Shown piece after piece: positions 1-4,739 of a stretch of DNA of 5,745 bases. Below the pieces are notes generated by a model. It had not been told where the DNA came from. It worked only from the letters and a program-made list of their open reading frames with translations, and made no database searches. Source of the DNA: Propionibacteriaceae bacterium (GTDB lineage Bacteria; Actinomycetota; Actinomycetes; Propionibacteriales; Propionibacteriaceae). Position 1 is the stretch's first letter, and the number at the start of each line of letters is the position of its first letter. Location: contig JAIRVA010000183.1 in assembly GCA_031254155.1 (NCBI GenBank), forward strand, positions 1 to 5,745, read 5' to 3'. The translations under genes and the position numbers were made by a program.

Positions 1-168
1 AGTTGTCGTCGTGCTTGACACCGACACCTCGACCGCCGCCGGGCCGATGTCACCATTCGTTGTCGCTCTCACAGAACCGGAATCCGCGACAGCCGTACTG
101 CCGCCCACCCAGCTAGCGATCACACCCACCACCAAGGCACCAATCGCAACAAAACGAGGTTTCAACAT
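1..168 (-). CDS. Secreted protein, copy A (N-terminal 56 residues, cut by window edge)
   Basis: Partial gene whose 3' part lies left of the window. It starts MLKPRFVAIGALVVGVI, with a basic n-region (K3, R5), a hydrophobic core to about residue 22, and a likely signal peptidase I site near STAVA-DS (after about A28). The mature start is Ser/Thr/Val-rich and includes VEVSVSSTTT, shared exactly with the complete paralogue at 2151-3146. The DNA at 3-34 matches 2989-3020 at about 30 of 32 positions. The ATG lies inside the end of the upstream lipoprotein gene (7-nt overlap, ATGTTGA). A GAGGAGGGG ribosome binding site is embedded in that gene, which suggests translational coupling. By homology to copy B it should be an exported protein of about 330 residues with a PKD-like beta domain, but that part is not visible here. 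Function unknown. Confidence 0.85.
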   Translation of the reverse strand, partial: MLKPRFVAIGALVVGVIASWVGGSTAVADSGSVRATTNGDIGPAAVEVSVSSTTTT

Positions 169-731
169 GTCCCCTCCTCAATGAACTGTTCCAGAACGGC
201 GTACCGGGGTTCATTATGGAGCACGTCGAACCGGCTGACTGATCGGGGTGCGCCGCTGTTCTCAAGATGGTCACCCGCGGTATCCACCACATACGCGTCT
301 TCGATGACATAGCACCCGCGCACATGAAGCACCTGCCCGTCAACATCGTGGACCCCCAGCGACACCGACACCGGTTCGAACACTGGACCACCCACAAGAT
401 GCCATCCCTTGGACGCCCACCGATTCCAAGTATCTATGGCGTTGTTTACGGCCGGATCGTCCGCCACGTCGTGGATCTCGTTCCAGTCCACTTCGGCCAG
501 GTCCTGCCCAATGCGACTCCACACCTCCAGGTACCTCTGGACGGCGTCCACCGCCCCCTGTTCCTCCTCATCCCACTGGGGAGTCGGCGACGGACTCGGA
601 GTCCGTGTCACCACCCCCGTCGTCCCCTCCCCCACCGACGGCGAGGGCGTCACCTCACCCCCCGGCGCGCACCCCGCGAGACCCGCCCCCAAAACAACCC
701 CCGCCACCCCCTTCCGCAGGCCCGTCATCAT
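162..731 (-). CDS. Lipoprotein, copy A, NTF2-like mature domain suspected
   Basis: A 189-residue lipoprotein precursor. The reading frame is open further upstream, but the start is placed at the ATG-ATG pair (731 or 728) because GGGAGGGG lies directly before it and the protein then begins with a proper lipoprotein signal: K/R at 6-7, a hydrophobic stretch, and the lipobox L18-A19-G20-C21. Cys21 would be lipidated and anchor the protein to the outer face of the membrane. A Pro/Ser/Thr linker (about 28-51, TPSPSP-type) follows. The compact domain from about 52 onward begins QWDEEEQGAVDAVQRYLEVW and ends in a Cys. The order (helix with RYLEVW, then DTWNRW, a GWHLVGGP strand, RGCY strand, and a terminal EEGTC) resembles the small NTF2-like lipoproteins common in actinobacteria; this family call is from memory. 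Paired mature cysteines (RGCY and the C-terminal Cys) could form a disulfide. First gene of an operon with the secreted protein downstream. The substrate or role is unknown. Confidence 0.88.
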   Translation of the reverse strand: MMTGLRKGVAGVVLGAGLAGCAPGGEVTPSPSVGEGTTGVVTRTPSPSPTPQWDEEEQGAVDAVQRYLEVWSRIGQDLAEVDWNEIHDVADDPAVNNAIDTWNRWASKGWHLVGGPVFEPVSVSLGVHDVDGQVLHVRGCYVIEDAYVVDTAGDHLENSGAPRSVSRFDVLHNEPRYAVLEQFIEEGTC

Positions 732-855
732 CCCCTCCCAACTCCCGATTACAGATGCATACCACATATTCCACACCATCGGGAAGCCTCGTGGGGAGTT
801 ATGCACAGACCAACTCTGAGAGTTTGTGCAATCACGCGGACCGGACGTGCACGAG
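732..855 (-). repeat. Conserved upstream (promoter) block of cassette A
   Basis: Upstream region of the lipoprotein gene, repeated before copy B at 3716-3838. The stretch 742-788 is identical for 47 nt to 3725-3771. Beyond it, the TGGGGAGTTATGCACAG segment and GACCGGACGTGCACGAG (839-855) are also shared, and weaker similarity (TGACAGGT) continues to about 890. The identity exceeds that of much of the coding sequence. This suggests a shared promoter and regulatory region, or a recent or gene-converted duplication. Confidence 0.85.
756..785 (-). promoter_or_regulatory. Candidate promoter of cassette A, overlapped by a 7-bp inverted repeat
   Basis: On the minus strand, TATGCA (756-761) preceded by TGG could be an extended -10 box. 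TTCCCG (780-785) is a weak -35 at an 18-bp spacing. Transcription would then start near 748, giving a short leader that holds the GGGAGGGG ribosome binding site. The inverted repeat TCCCGAT / ATCGGGA (743-749 and 778-784) brackets the element and is conserved in copy B, so it may be an operator. The hexamers are far from consensus, so the promoter is tentative while the conservation is firm. Confidence 0.35.
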
Positions 856-1020
856 CGACATCCGGCTGAACCGCTGACAGGTGTACTAAAGCTGGAGGGA
901 GTAGTCAGCCTTACCCGCCCTTCCGACCGCGGCGCGAGCAAATCAGCCAACTCGACTTGCCACCAACAGCCAGTCAAGAGTGGGCACAGCGAGCGGCGCG
1001 CAAAAGCGGTACCACGGCTG
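856..1020. other. Intergenic stretch between cassette A and the HTH-PIN operon, no gene recognised
   Basis: The gap between the lipoprotein start (731) and the HTH gene (1070) is 338 nt. Its left part is the conserved block and its right end is the promoter and operator of the HTH gene. In the middle, faint similarity to cassette B upstream DNA continues to about 890. Beyond that, open frames exist on both strands but none has a start with a ribosome binding site or a recognisable protein motif. Confidence 0.6.
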
Positions 1021-1050
1021 ATGGACAGTTACACAGACGCATCTGTCCAT
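1021..1050. promoter_or_regulatory. Perfect 8-bp inverted repeat, candidate operator of the HTH-PIN operon
   Basis: ATGGACAG (1021-1028) and CTGTCCAT (1043-1050) are exact inverted copies separated by 14 nt. The right arm ends 6 nt before the candidate -10 box (1057-1062), so a bound dimer would block RNA polymerase. Since the first gene encodes a DNA-binding helix-turn-helix protein, autoregulation at this site is a reasonable inference. Confidence 0.5.
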
Positions 1051-1056
1051 AATTGG

Positions 1057-1062
1057 TAGGCT
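1057..1062 (+). promoter_or_regulatory. Candidate -10 box for leaderless transcription of the HTH gene
   Basis: TAGGCT fits the actinobacterial TANNNT -10 pattern and ends 7 nt before the ATG at 1070. That places the transcription start at or next to the start codon. There is no convincing ribosome binding site before 1070, which agrees with a leaderless mRNA. No clear -35 element is visible. Confidence 0.45.
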
Positions 1063-1069
1063 AAACACC

Positions 1070-1414
1070 ATGCAGACACTGGAAAGAACTGATCGGGTAG
1101 TGATCCCGCCAGAATCGGTTGAGTTGAACCCGTCGCGCGAGTCCGACTGGGCCGTAGCGCTGCTGGGTTTCGTTGAGCGAATGTCCCAACAGGGAAAGAC
1201 CGTTATGGCTCACGCTATCGAACGAACGTTTACACCACAAGAGGCGGCCCGAGTCGCTGACGTGTCGCGAGCGACAATCCTGCGACGGATTGACGATGGA
1301 ACGATCTGCGCAACAAAGCGCGGCACACATTGGCGGATCAGTGAGTCGGAACTACGCCGTTACCGCCAGACGATGCTGATGGAGACGGCTGCGATTATGG
1401 CCAATGACTGGTGA
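1070..1414 (+). CDS. Helix-turn-helix (excisionase/MerR-type) DNA-binding protein, probable antitoxin
   Basis: A 114-residue protein. Residues about 53-98 form an excisionase-type winged HTH: FTPQEAARVADVSRATILRR, then RIDDGTI, a KRGTHWRIS wing, and ELRRYR. The N-terminal 50 residues contain an amphipathic stretch (WAVALLGFVERM) that may oligomerise or contact the partner. The ATG at 1070 was chosen because of the -10 box 7 nt before it; internal ATGs (1184 or 1205 area) would remove the N-terminal part but leave the HTH. The stop overlaps the PIN-domain gene by 11 nt, so the two are translated from one mRNA. In known actinobacterial pairs of this layout, the HTH protein neutralises the PIN nuclease and represses the operon. 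An excision factor role is less likely, because no integrase is nearby. Confidence 0.85.
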   Translation: MQTLERTDRVVIPPESVELNPSRESDWAVALLGFVERMSQQGKTVMAHAIERTFTPQEAARVADVSRATILRRIDDGTICATKRGTHWRISESELRRYRQTMLMETAAIMANDW

Positions 1415-2117
1415 TAGTGGAACGCGTCGGCTCGTCTTTCTGGACGCCGACGTGCTTGCCGCGCCGATGTCCCGAACCGTACTGGTTCTCGCCTCGCTGG
1501 CTGGCGCCGCGTACGTACCGCGGTGGAGCTTGCTTGCTGAAGCTGAGGCTGATCGCGCATTACGGCCCGGCCAGACGCGGGTACGTGACTTGCGTTCCCG
1601 TTTCGCATGGGGTACGACCGTGCTGGTCGACGCTGCGCCGGACCAGGAGTTGGACCAAATGATCGATACATCCGAGGCAGATCGCCACATCATCGCCGCC
1701 GCCTGGAACGCTGGGATCAAGGCGATAGTGACGCGCAATGTCCACGACTTCGGACGCACTGACTTGGGCCGCCTCGGGATGGTTGCCGTACACCCTGATC
1801 TGTTTGCTGCGACCATTCTCACCGAGCCGACTTATCAGGCAACTTTGGAGGCGATGGCGGCGGGCAGGCGGCGTCCCCCGAACACTCCCGCGTTACTGCA
1901 CGCCGCCCTAGGCTCAGAACACCCTCGCTTGTTTGAAGCCATGGCGCATGTTTACCCAGACATTGAGGCGGCGGCCAGTCATAGTAAACCACCTGGTGAG
2001 GTGTTTCGAGGGAGCCAGTGCCTTGTCTGCGGGAAAGCCTTGAGCGATCTCACCCCACAGGTGACGGGCGTCGGCCCCGAATGCCGTACGACCAGCACAC
2101 AACCTACCACACCGTAG
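1404..2117 (+). CDS. PIN-domain nuclease toxin with Cys-rich C-terminal tail
   Basis: A 237-residue protein. The N-terminal part is a PIN fold of the PIN_3 kind: VFLDADVL with acidic D14 (and D16), WSLLAEAE with E46, DTSEADRHIIAAA with D93, and VTRNVHDF with N112 and D115. These are the four expected metal-binding acidic positions of a VapC-like RNase, so the nuclease looks intact. A helical segment (about 140-190) follows. The tail CLVCGKALSDL...GVGPEC has C206, C209 and C227; a CX2CG...GxGPxC pattern resembles the short cysteine motifs known as DUF6011 (from memory) and may bind zinc or nucleic acid. The start ATG overlaps the HTH gene by 11 nt and has only a weak ribosome binding site, consistent with coupling. 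The likely role is an RNA-cleaving toxin held in check by the upstream HTH protein. The RNA target cannot be told from the sequence. Confidence 0.88.
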   Translation: MTGDSGTRRLVFLDADVLAAPMSRTVLVLASLAGAAYVPRWSLLAEAEADRALRPGQTRVRDLRSRFAWGTTVLVDAAPDQELDQMIDTSEADRHIIAAAWNAGIKAIVTRNVHDFGRTDLGRLGMVAVHPDLFAATILTEPTYQATLEAMAAGRRRPPNTPALLHAALGSEHPRLFEAMAHVYPDIEAAASHSKPPGEVFRGSQCLVCGKALSDLTPQVTGVGPECRTTSTQPTTP

Positions 2118-2126
2118 ACCGCAGGC

Positions 2127-2160
2127 ACGCTGAGCGCCGGAGCGTACACCTTAGCCGTAC
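2127..2160. terminator. Weak hairpins between convergent genes
   Basis: The 33-nt gap between the PIN gene and the convergent secreted-protein gene holds ACGCT/AGCGT (2127-2131 and 2141-2145, 9-nt loop). An overlapping CGTAC/GTACG pair lies at about 2143-2147 and 2156-2160. Neither has a T-tract, and the stems are only 5 bp. This is a possible bidirectional stop of transcription, weakly supported. Confidence 0.2.
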
Positions 2161-3146
2161 GAGGTGATGACGGCGCGAAGTTGACCGACATGGATGGACG
2201 CCTGGTCGGTTGAGGCGACCGTGGTCGTGAACGACCCCACTTGGCCGTCCGACGAGGACCACGTCACACTCCACGTCACCGTGGCCGACACCACGTAACG
2301 CGAGTCGATGTTACCCAACTCGTTCGTGTGCATGTACGTGTGTTCACACCCTGACGGGGAATGATGATCCAACGGATCATACGGGTCCCAGGGTCTCACC
2401 GTCCCCGCCGACCGGCACACCATCGGCGGACTCCCGTCTCCCGGGTCGAACGACACGGTTGTCGCCGTGACGGTCGCGGTGACGGTCAGACCACCGTCGG
2501 ACGCGGAAATCGTGTGGGTACCCCACTGCAACGGATCCGACTTGTCGACCCACAACCACATCGGTGCTCCGACCCACCAGGACAAGCCCCACTCTTCGTA
2601 CCCGTCGTACACGAATGCCCCCACCCCGACCGTCGGCGGGTGCAACTGCAGGGACGCCACCGCCGTGCGGGCGACCGTCACCGGATCTGTGCCTGGACGA
2701 CCCGGCGACGACGCCGACCCCGACACCCACACCACCATCTCGGAACCGTCCGACCGCACATAGTAGGCGAAACAGCCCAACAACGTCCCCTGGGGATTCC
2801 CCGCCAGATCACGATGATCATCCCAGGCAGGGTCTGACGCGGGTCGGTTGATCACATGGCAATACATGTGCCTGGACGAGTCCCACCAGTACGTTCCCAT
2901 CCAGCATGCCACCTCCGTACCATTCCCATCATGACACACAGGCATACCAGATCCATCGCCCGCCCCAACAGCGCCCGAGCCGCCGGCTGTCGTCGTACTT
3001 GACACCGACACCTCAACCGACGGCGGCTCGAATCCTCCGCCTGATGTCCTCACCGGGCTGGGATCCGCTGCGACGGAACCTCCAGTCCAACAGAGGACTA
3101 CGCCCAACATCACACCACAAACAGCAGCAACACGACTTTTTAGCAT
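2151..3146 (-). CDS. Secreted protein with PKD-like beta domain, copy B
   Basis: A 331-residue exported protein. The signal peptide covers residues 1-27 (K3, R5, hydrophobic 7-20, SVAA-D cleavage). A Ser/Thr/Gly-rich linker (to about 68) follows, then a Cys- and Trp-rich region with C71, C81, C96 and C125 and motifs GTEVACWMGTYWW, GVGAFVYDGYEEWGLSWW and APMWLWVD (about 174-201). The end (about 212-331) is beta-rich: GGLTVTATVTATTVSFDPGDGSP, C244, SPSGCEHTY (C267), YVVSATVTWSVTW. The FDPGDG...C-HTY...VTATV order resembles a PKD-type fold. Six cysteines in the mature protein would allow three disulfides. Similar secreted proteins with GVGIVP, MWVD and MGDG/CGHTY motifs are widespread in actinobacteria and are sometimes annotated only as ATP/GTP-binding or PKD proteins (recalled, not searched). 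No LPXTG or C-terminal membrane anchor is seen, so it is probably released or held by its lipoprotein partner. The ATG overlaps the lipoprotein stop by 7 nt (ATGCTAA). Confidence 0.88.
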   Translation of the reverse strand: MLKSRVAAVCGVMLGVVLCWTGGSVAADPSPVRTSGGGFEPPSVEVSVSSTTTAGGSGAVGAGDGSGMPVCHDGNGTEVACWMGTYWWDSSRHMYCHVINRPASDPAWDDHRDLAGNPQGTLLGCFAYYVRSDGSEMVVWVSGSASSPGRPGTDPVTVARTAVASLQLHPPTVGVGAFVYDGYEEWGLSWWVGAPMWLWVDKSDPLQWGTHTISASDGGLTVTATVTATTVSFDPGDGSPPMVCRSAGTVRPWDPYDPLDHHSPSGCEHTYMHTNELGNIDSRYVVSATVTWSVTWSSSDGQVGSFTTTVASTDQASIHVGQLRAVITSYG

Positions 3147-3715
3147 GTCTCTTCTCCGGGGTTGTCTTCAAGCACGACATACCTGCGCTCGTTGTGGAGT
3201 ACTTCGAACAAAGAAATCGTCCTCGGGGCTCCACTTTTCGCGAGTTGACTACCGGACGAGTCCACCAGGTAACCGCCCTCAAGCGTGTAACACCCACGTA
3301 CGTGGAGCAACTGGCCGTTGATGCCCCGCGCCCCTTTTGACACGGACTTCGGTTCGAATGTGGGGCCGCCCACCAAGTGCCATCCTTTGCTTGCCCACCG
3401 GTTCCACGTGTCCAGAGCGGCATCCAAGGCATCGCTGTTCGCCACGTCTTGGATTTCGACCCAGTCTGCACCCGTCGGGTCCTGACTGATGTGGGTCCAG
3501 ACCTCCAGGTACCTCTGGACCGCGTCGACCGCCCCCTGCTCCTCCTCATCCCACTGGGGAGTCGGCAACGGCGTCGGGCTCGGAGTCTCCGTCACCACCA
3601 CCGCCATACTCTCCCCCGTTGACGGTGAGGGCGTCACCTCACCCCCCGGCGCGCACCCCGCGAGACCCGCCCCCAAAACAGCCACCGCCACCGCCTTCCG
3701 CAGGCTCTTCATCAT
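3140..3715 (-). CDS. Lipoprotein, copy B, NTF2-like mature domain suspected
   Basis: A 191-residue paralogue of the lipoprotein at 162-731. The start is at the ATG pair 3715/3712 after GGGAGGGG, as in copy A. The signal has R6-K7, a hydrophobic core, and lipobox L18-A19-G20-C21. The linker is TPSPSTGES...TPSPTPLPTP. From QWDEEEQ to the end, a hand alignment to copy A is gap-free with 91 of about 138 residues identical. The most conserved blocks are QWDEEEQGAVDAVQRYLEVW, DTWNRWASKGWHLVGGP, LHVRGCY and VLHNE-RY. The variable parts (after YLEVW, around GARGIN, and the last ten residues) look like surface loops or partner-contact regions. It is translationally coupled to the secreted protein. Membrane-anchored role unknown. 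Differences are substitutions that leave the frame intact, which points to both copies being maintained. Confidence 0.88.
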   Translation of the reverse strand: MMKSLRKAVAVAVLGAGLAGCAPGGEVTPSPSTGESMAVVVTETPSPTPLPTPQWDEEEQGAVDAVQRYLEVWTHISQDPTGADWVEIQDVANSDALDAALDTWNRWASKGWHLVGGPTFEPKSVSKGARGINGQLLHVRGCYTLEGGYLVDSSGSQLAKSGAPRTISLFEVLHNERRYVVLEDNPGEETC

Positions 3716-3838
3716 CCCCTCCCTCTCCCGATTACAGATGCATACCACATATTCCACACCATCGGGAAGCCCCATGGGGAGTTATGCACAGGCCAATTCT
3801 GAAAGTTTGTTCACTCGCCACGACCGGACGTGCACGAG
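3716..3838 (-). repeat. Conserved upstream (promoter) block of cassette B
   Basis: Counterpart of 732-855. The 47-nt identical core is 3725-3771, and GACCGGACGTGCACGAG recurs at 3822-3838. The same candidate extended -10 (TATGCA on the minus strand) and the TCCCGAT/ATCGGGA inverted repeat are present. Between the shared parts there are small substitutions and short indels, as expected of non-coding DNA after duplication. Confidence 0.85.
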
Positions 3839-3921
3839 AAAAATCCGCTCGGCAGGGCTCTTGCGCCAGGGTGACAGGTACTCAATGGGCGCGCCTCCCC
3901 CAGCCACAGCCCACACGACGC

Positions 3922-4040
3922 CTACGAGGTGACGAGCTGATGTGCTCGTTGGCAGGACACTCCCATGACGTGGCCGATGTCGCGCATGGGCAGTCCGGCG
4001 GTGGCGAGGGTAGGGTCACGCGCAGTGTCGTCGTTCTCAT
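3922..4040 (-). pseudogene. Decayed HicB-like antitoxin remnant
   Basis: Read on the minus strand, an ATG at 4040 preceded by GGCGGAGG gives MRTTTLRVT, the kind of start seen in HicB-type antitoxins. In another frame, ending at the stop at 3922-3924, the DNA encodes RDIGHVMGVSCQRAHQL plus VTS, which matches the C-terminal HTH (DIG..LGVS.QR..QL) of actinobacterial HicB-like antitoxins. Start to stop is 119 nt, not a multiple of three, and far shorter than an intact gene (over 300 nt). The most economical reading is that a large internal deletion joined the first and last parts out of frame. No HicA toxin is seen. Confidence 0.5.
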
Positions 4041-4099
4041 GGCCTCCGCCATCCTTTCCCCAGTACGCGGGTGAACTGGTCCCAGAACCCGTCCATCAT
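4037..4099 (-). CDS. Short ORF overlapping the antitoxin remnant, doubtful
   Basis: A 20-codon ORF on the minus strand beginning at an ATG pair (4099/4096), MMDGFWDQFTRVLGKG. Its TGA overlaps the ATG of the remnant at 4040 as ATGA. The frame is open upstream to a stop at 4175-4177, so it may be the C-terminal end of a decayed upstream gene of the same operon. Nothing in it was recognised. Treat it as a possible gene fragment. Confidence 0.2.
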   Translation of the reverse strand: MMDGFWDQFTRVLGKGWRRP

Positions 4100-4206
4100 C
4101 GTCGAGGGTTGAACCGTCCGTGAATCGCCGTACGATGATCTCAGGTTAACCGCGACCGAAGAGCACCGCGACGCTCAATCGGTGAATAGCGTCACCAGCG
4201 TGGTAC

Positions 4207-4212
4207 CATAAT
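4207..4212 (+). promoter_or_regulatory. Candidate -10 box of dinJ
   Basis: CATAAT matches the TATAAT consensus at five of six positions and lies about 50 nt before the dinJ start. A weak TGAATA (4183-4188) is an 18-bp spacing upstream. The resulting leader would be about 40 nt and contain the AGGAGG ribosome binding site. Confidence 0.4.
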
Positions 4213-4250
4213 TCCCGGAACGAGCCACAACATGGCCCAACGCCATATCC

Positions 4251-4256
4251 AGGAGG
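4251..4256 (+). promoter_or_regulatory. Ribosome binding site that fixes the dinJ start
   Basis: A perfect AGGAGG lies 5 nt before the ATG at 4262. The in-frame ATG at 4232, ten codons earlier, has no such site, and the extra residues (MAQRHIQEAR) do not belong to the family, so 4262 is the start. Confidence 0.85.
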
Positions 4257-4261
4257 CACGC

Positions 4262-4537
4262 ATGAGCACCAGCACAATTGTCAGAGCACGAATCAACCAA
4301 GACGTGAAGGATGAGGCCACCGCCGTCTTTACGGCCATGGGCCTCACCGTCTCTGACGCATTTCGCATGCTACTGACGCGAGTCGCCGCCGAGAAGACCC
4401 TGCCCTTCGAGCCTCTCACGCCCAACCAGACCACAATTGCCGCTATCAAGCAGGCCCGGTCCGACAATAGTCTCCCCCGTGTCACCCATGTCACCCATCC
4501 CGACGCCTTGCTGGAGTTCCTCAATGGGGATAGCTGA
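4262..4537 (+). CDS. dinJ: RelB/DinJ family antitoxin
   Basis: A 91-residue protein of usual DinJ length. The beta strand STIVRARIN (3-12) pairs in a ribbon-helix-helix dimer. Helices follow with KDEATAVFTAMGLTVSDAFR and MLLTRVAAEKTLPFEP, the family signature (GLTVSDAF, LPFE) being clear. The C-terminal part (PNQTTIAAIKQAR ... DALLEFLNGDS) is the segment that normally wraps the YafQ toxin. The protein should bind its own promoter as an antitoxin-repressor. The gene overlaps the next ORF by 14 nt (ATG at 4524), the expected position of yafQ, but that ORF holds only the first YafQ residues. The antitoxin therefore has no intact cognate toxin here. A 9-nt tandem repeat (GTCACCCAT twice, 4481-4498) encodes VTHVTH near the end and may be a slippage product. 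Confidence 0.92.
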   Translation: MSTSTIVRARINQDVKDEATAVFTAMGLTVSDAFRMLLTRVAAEKTLPFEPLTPNQTTIAAIKQARSDNSLPRVTHVTHPDALLEFLNGDS

Positions 4538-4739
4538 ACGAAACATTGAGTTGACGGGACAGTTCCGGTACGACGATGTCACGTCAGCGGTCATGCGGGC
4601 GGCCCCACAGGACCTGCTCCACACCCGCACACTCCAACTTGCCCCCGACGCGTGGGAGGACTTCCTCATCGCCCTCAATGAACCCAACACCGAAGCAATG
4701 GCCGCGCTCCGAACTCGGGCAACCCGCTGGGACACCTAG
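4524..4739 (+). CDS. Chimeric ORF: YafQ N-terminus joined to DUF1778 (TacA-type) antitoxin C-terminus
   Basis: A 71-residue ORF starting at the ATG inside the dinJ end, the normal place for yafQ. Residues 1-17 (MGIAERNIELTGQFRYD) match the typical YafQ start (I-x-x-T-x-QF-x-x-D). From about residue 18 the sequence changes to DVTSAVMRAAPQDLL and TLQLAPDAWEDFLIALNEP, then ALRTRATRWDT. This is the C-terminal half of a DUF1778 antitoxin, which in TacA wraps the GNAT toxin TacT. The junction falls near 4572-4577. The DUF1778 ribbon-helix-helix and the YafQ catalytic region are both missing, and no GNAT toxin gene follows. It is probably a pseudogene made by deletion or recombination. A residual toxin-neutralising peptide is possible but unproven. 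Translation is likely coupled to dinJ. Confidence 0.65.
   Translation: MGIAERNIELTGQFRYDDVTSAVMRAAPQDLLHTRTLQLAPDAWEDFLIALNEPNTEAMAALRTRATRWDT

Larger units (their letters stand above)
3839..4206. other. Gene-poor stretch with antitoxin debris between cassette B and dinJ
   Basis: No intact gene is visible in these 368 nt. The left end retains faint similarity to cassette A upstream DNA (TGACAGGT near 3872). The middle holds the decayed HTH remnant (3922-4040) and a short overlapping ORF (4037-4099) on the minus strand. From 4100 to the dinJ promoter nothing is recognisable. Confidence 0.55.

Noticed and set aside
267..877. Long open frames on the plus strand opposite lipoprotein A, with Pro/Arg/His-rich translations
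   Set aside because: They are antisense shadows of a high-GC gene. Their composition is biased, they show no domain, and the equivalent frames opposite copy B (3489-4074) diverge as expected of non-coding frames.
732..977. N-terminal extension of the lipoprotein A frame up to 977
   Set aside because: The extension has no ribosome binding site, would bury the lipoprotein signal inside the protein, and is not conserved in frame before copy B.
826..1059. 77-codon plus-strand ORF before the HTH gene
   Set aside because: It overlaps the duplicated promoter block and the operator repeat, and has no ribosome binding site and no recognisable motif.
2361..2851. Plus-strand ORFs opposite the secreted protein B gene
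   Set aside because: They lie wholly within the better supported minus-strand gene, which has a signal peptide, paired cysteines and a paralogue.
4481..4498. Tandem 9-nt repeat GTCACCCAT inside dinJ
   Set aside because: It is in frame and encodes VTHVTH in a variable part of the antitoxin; two units do not make a repeat array.
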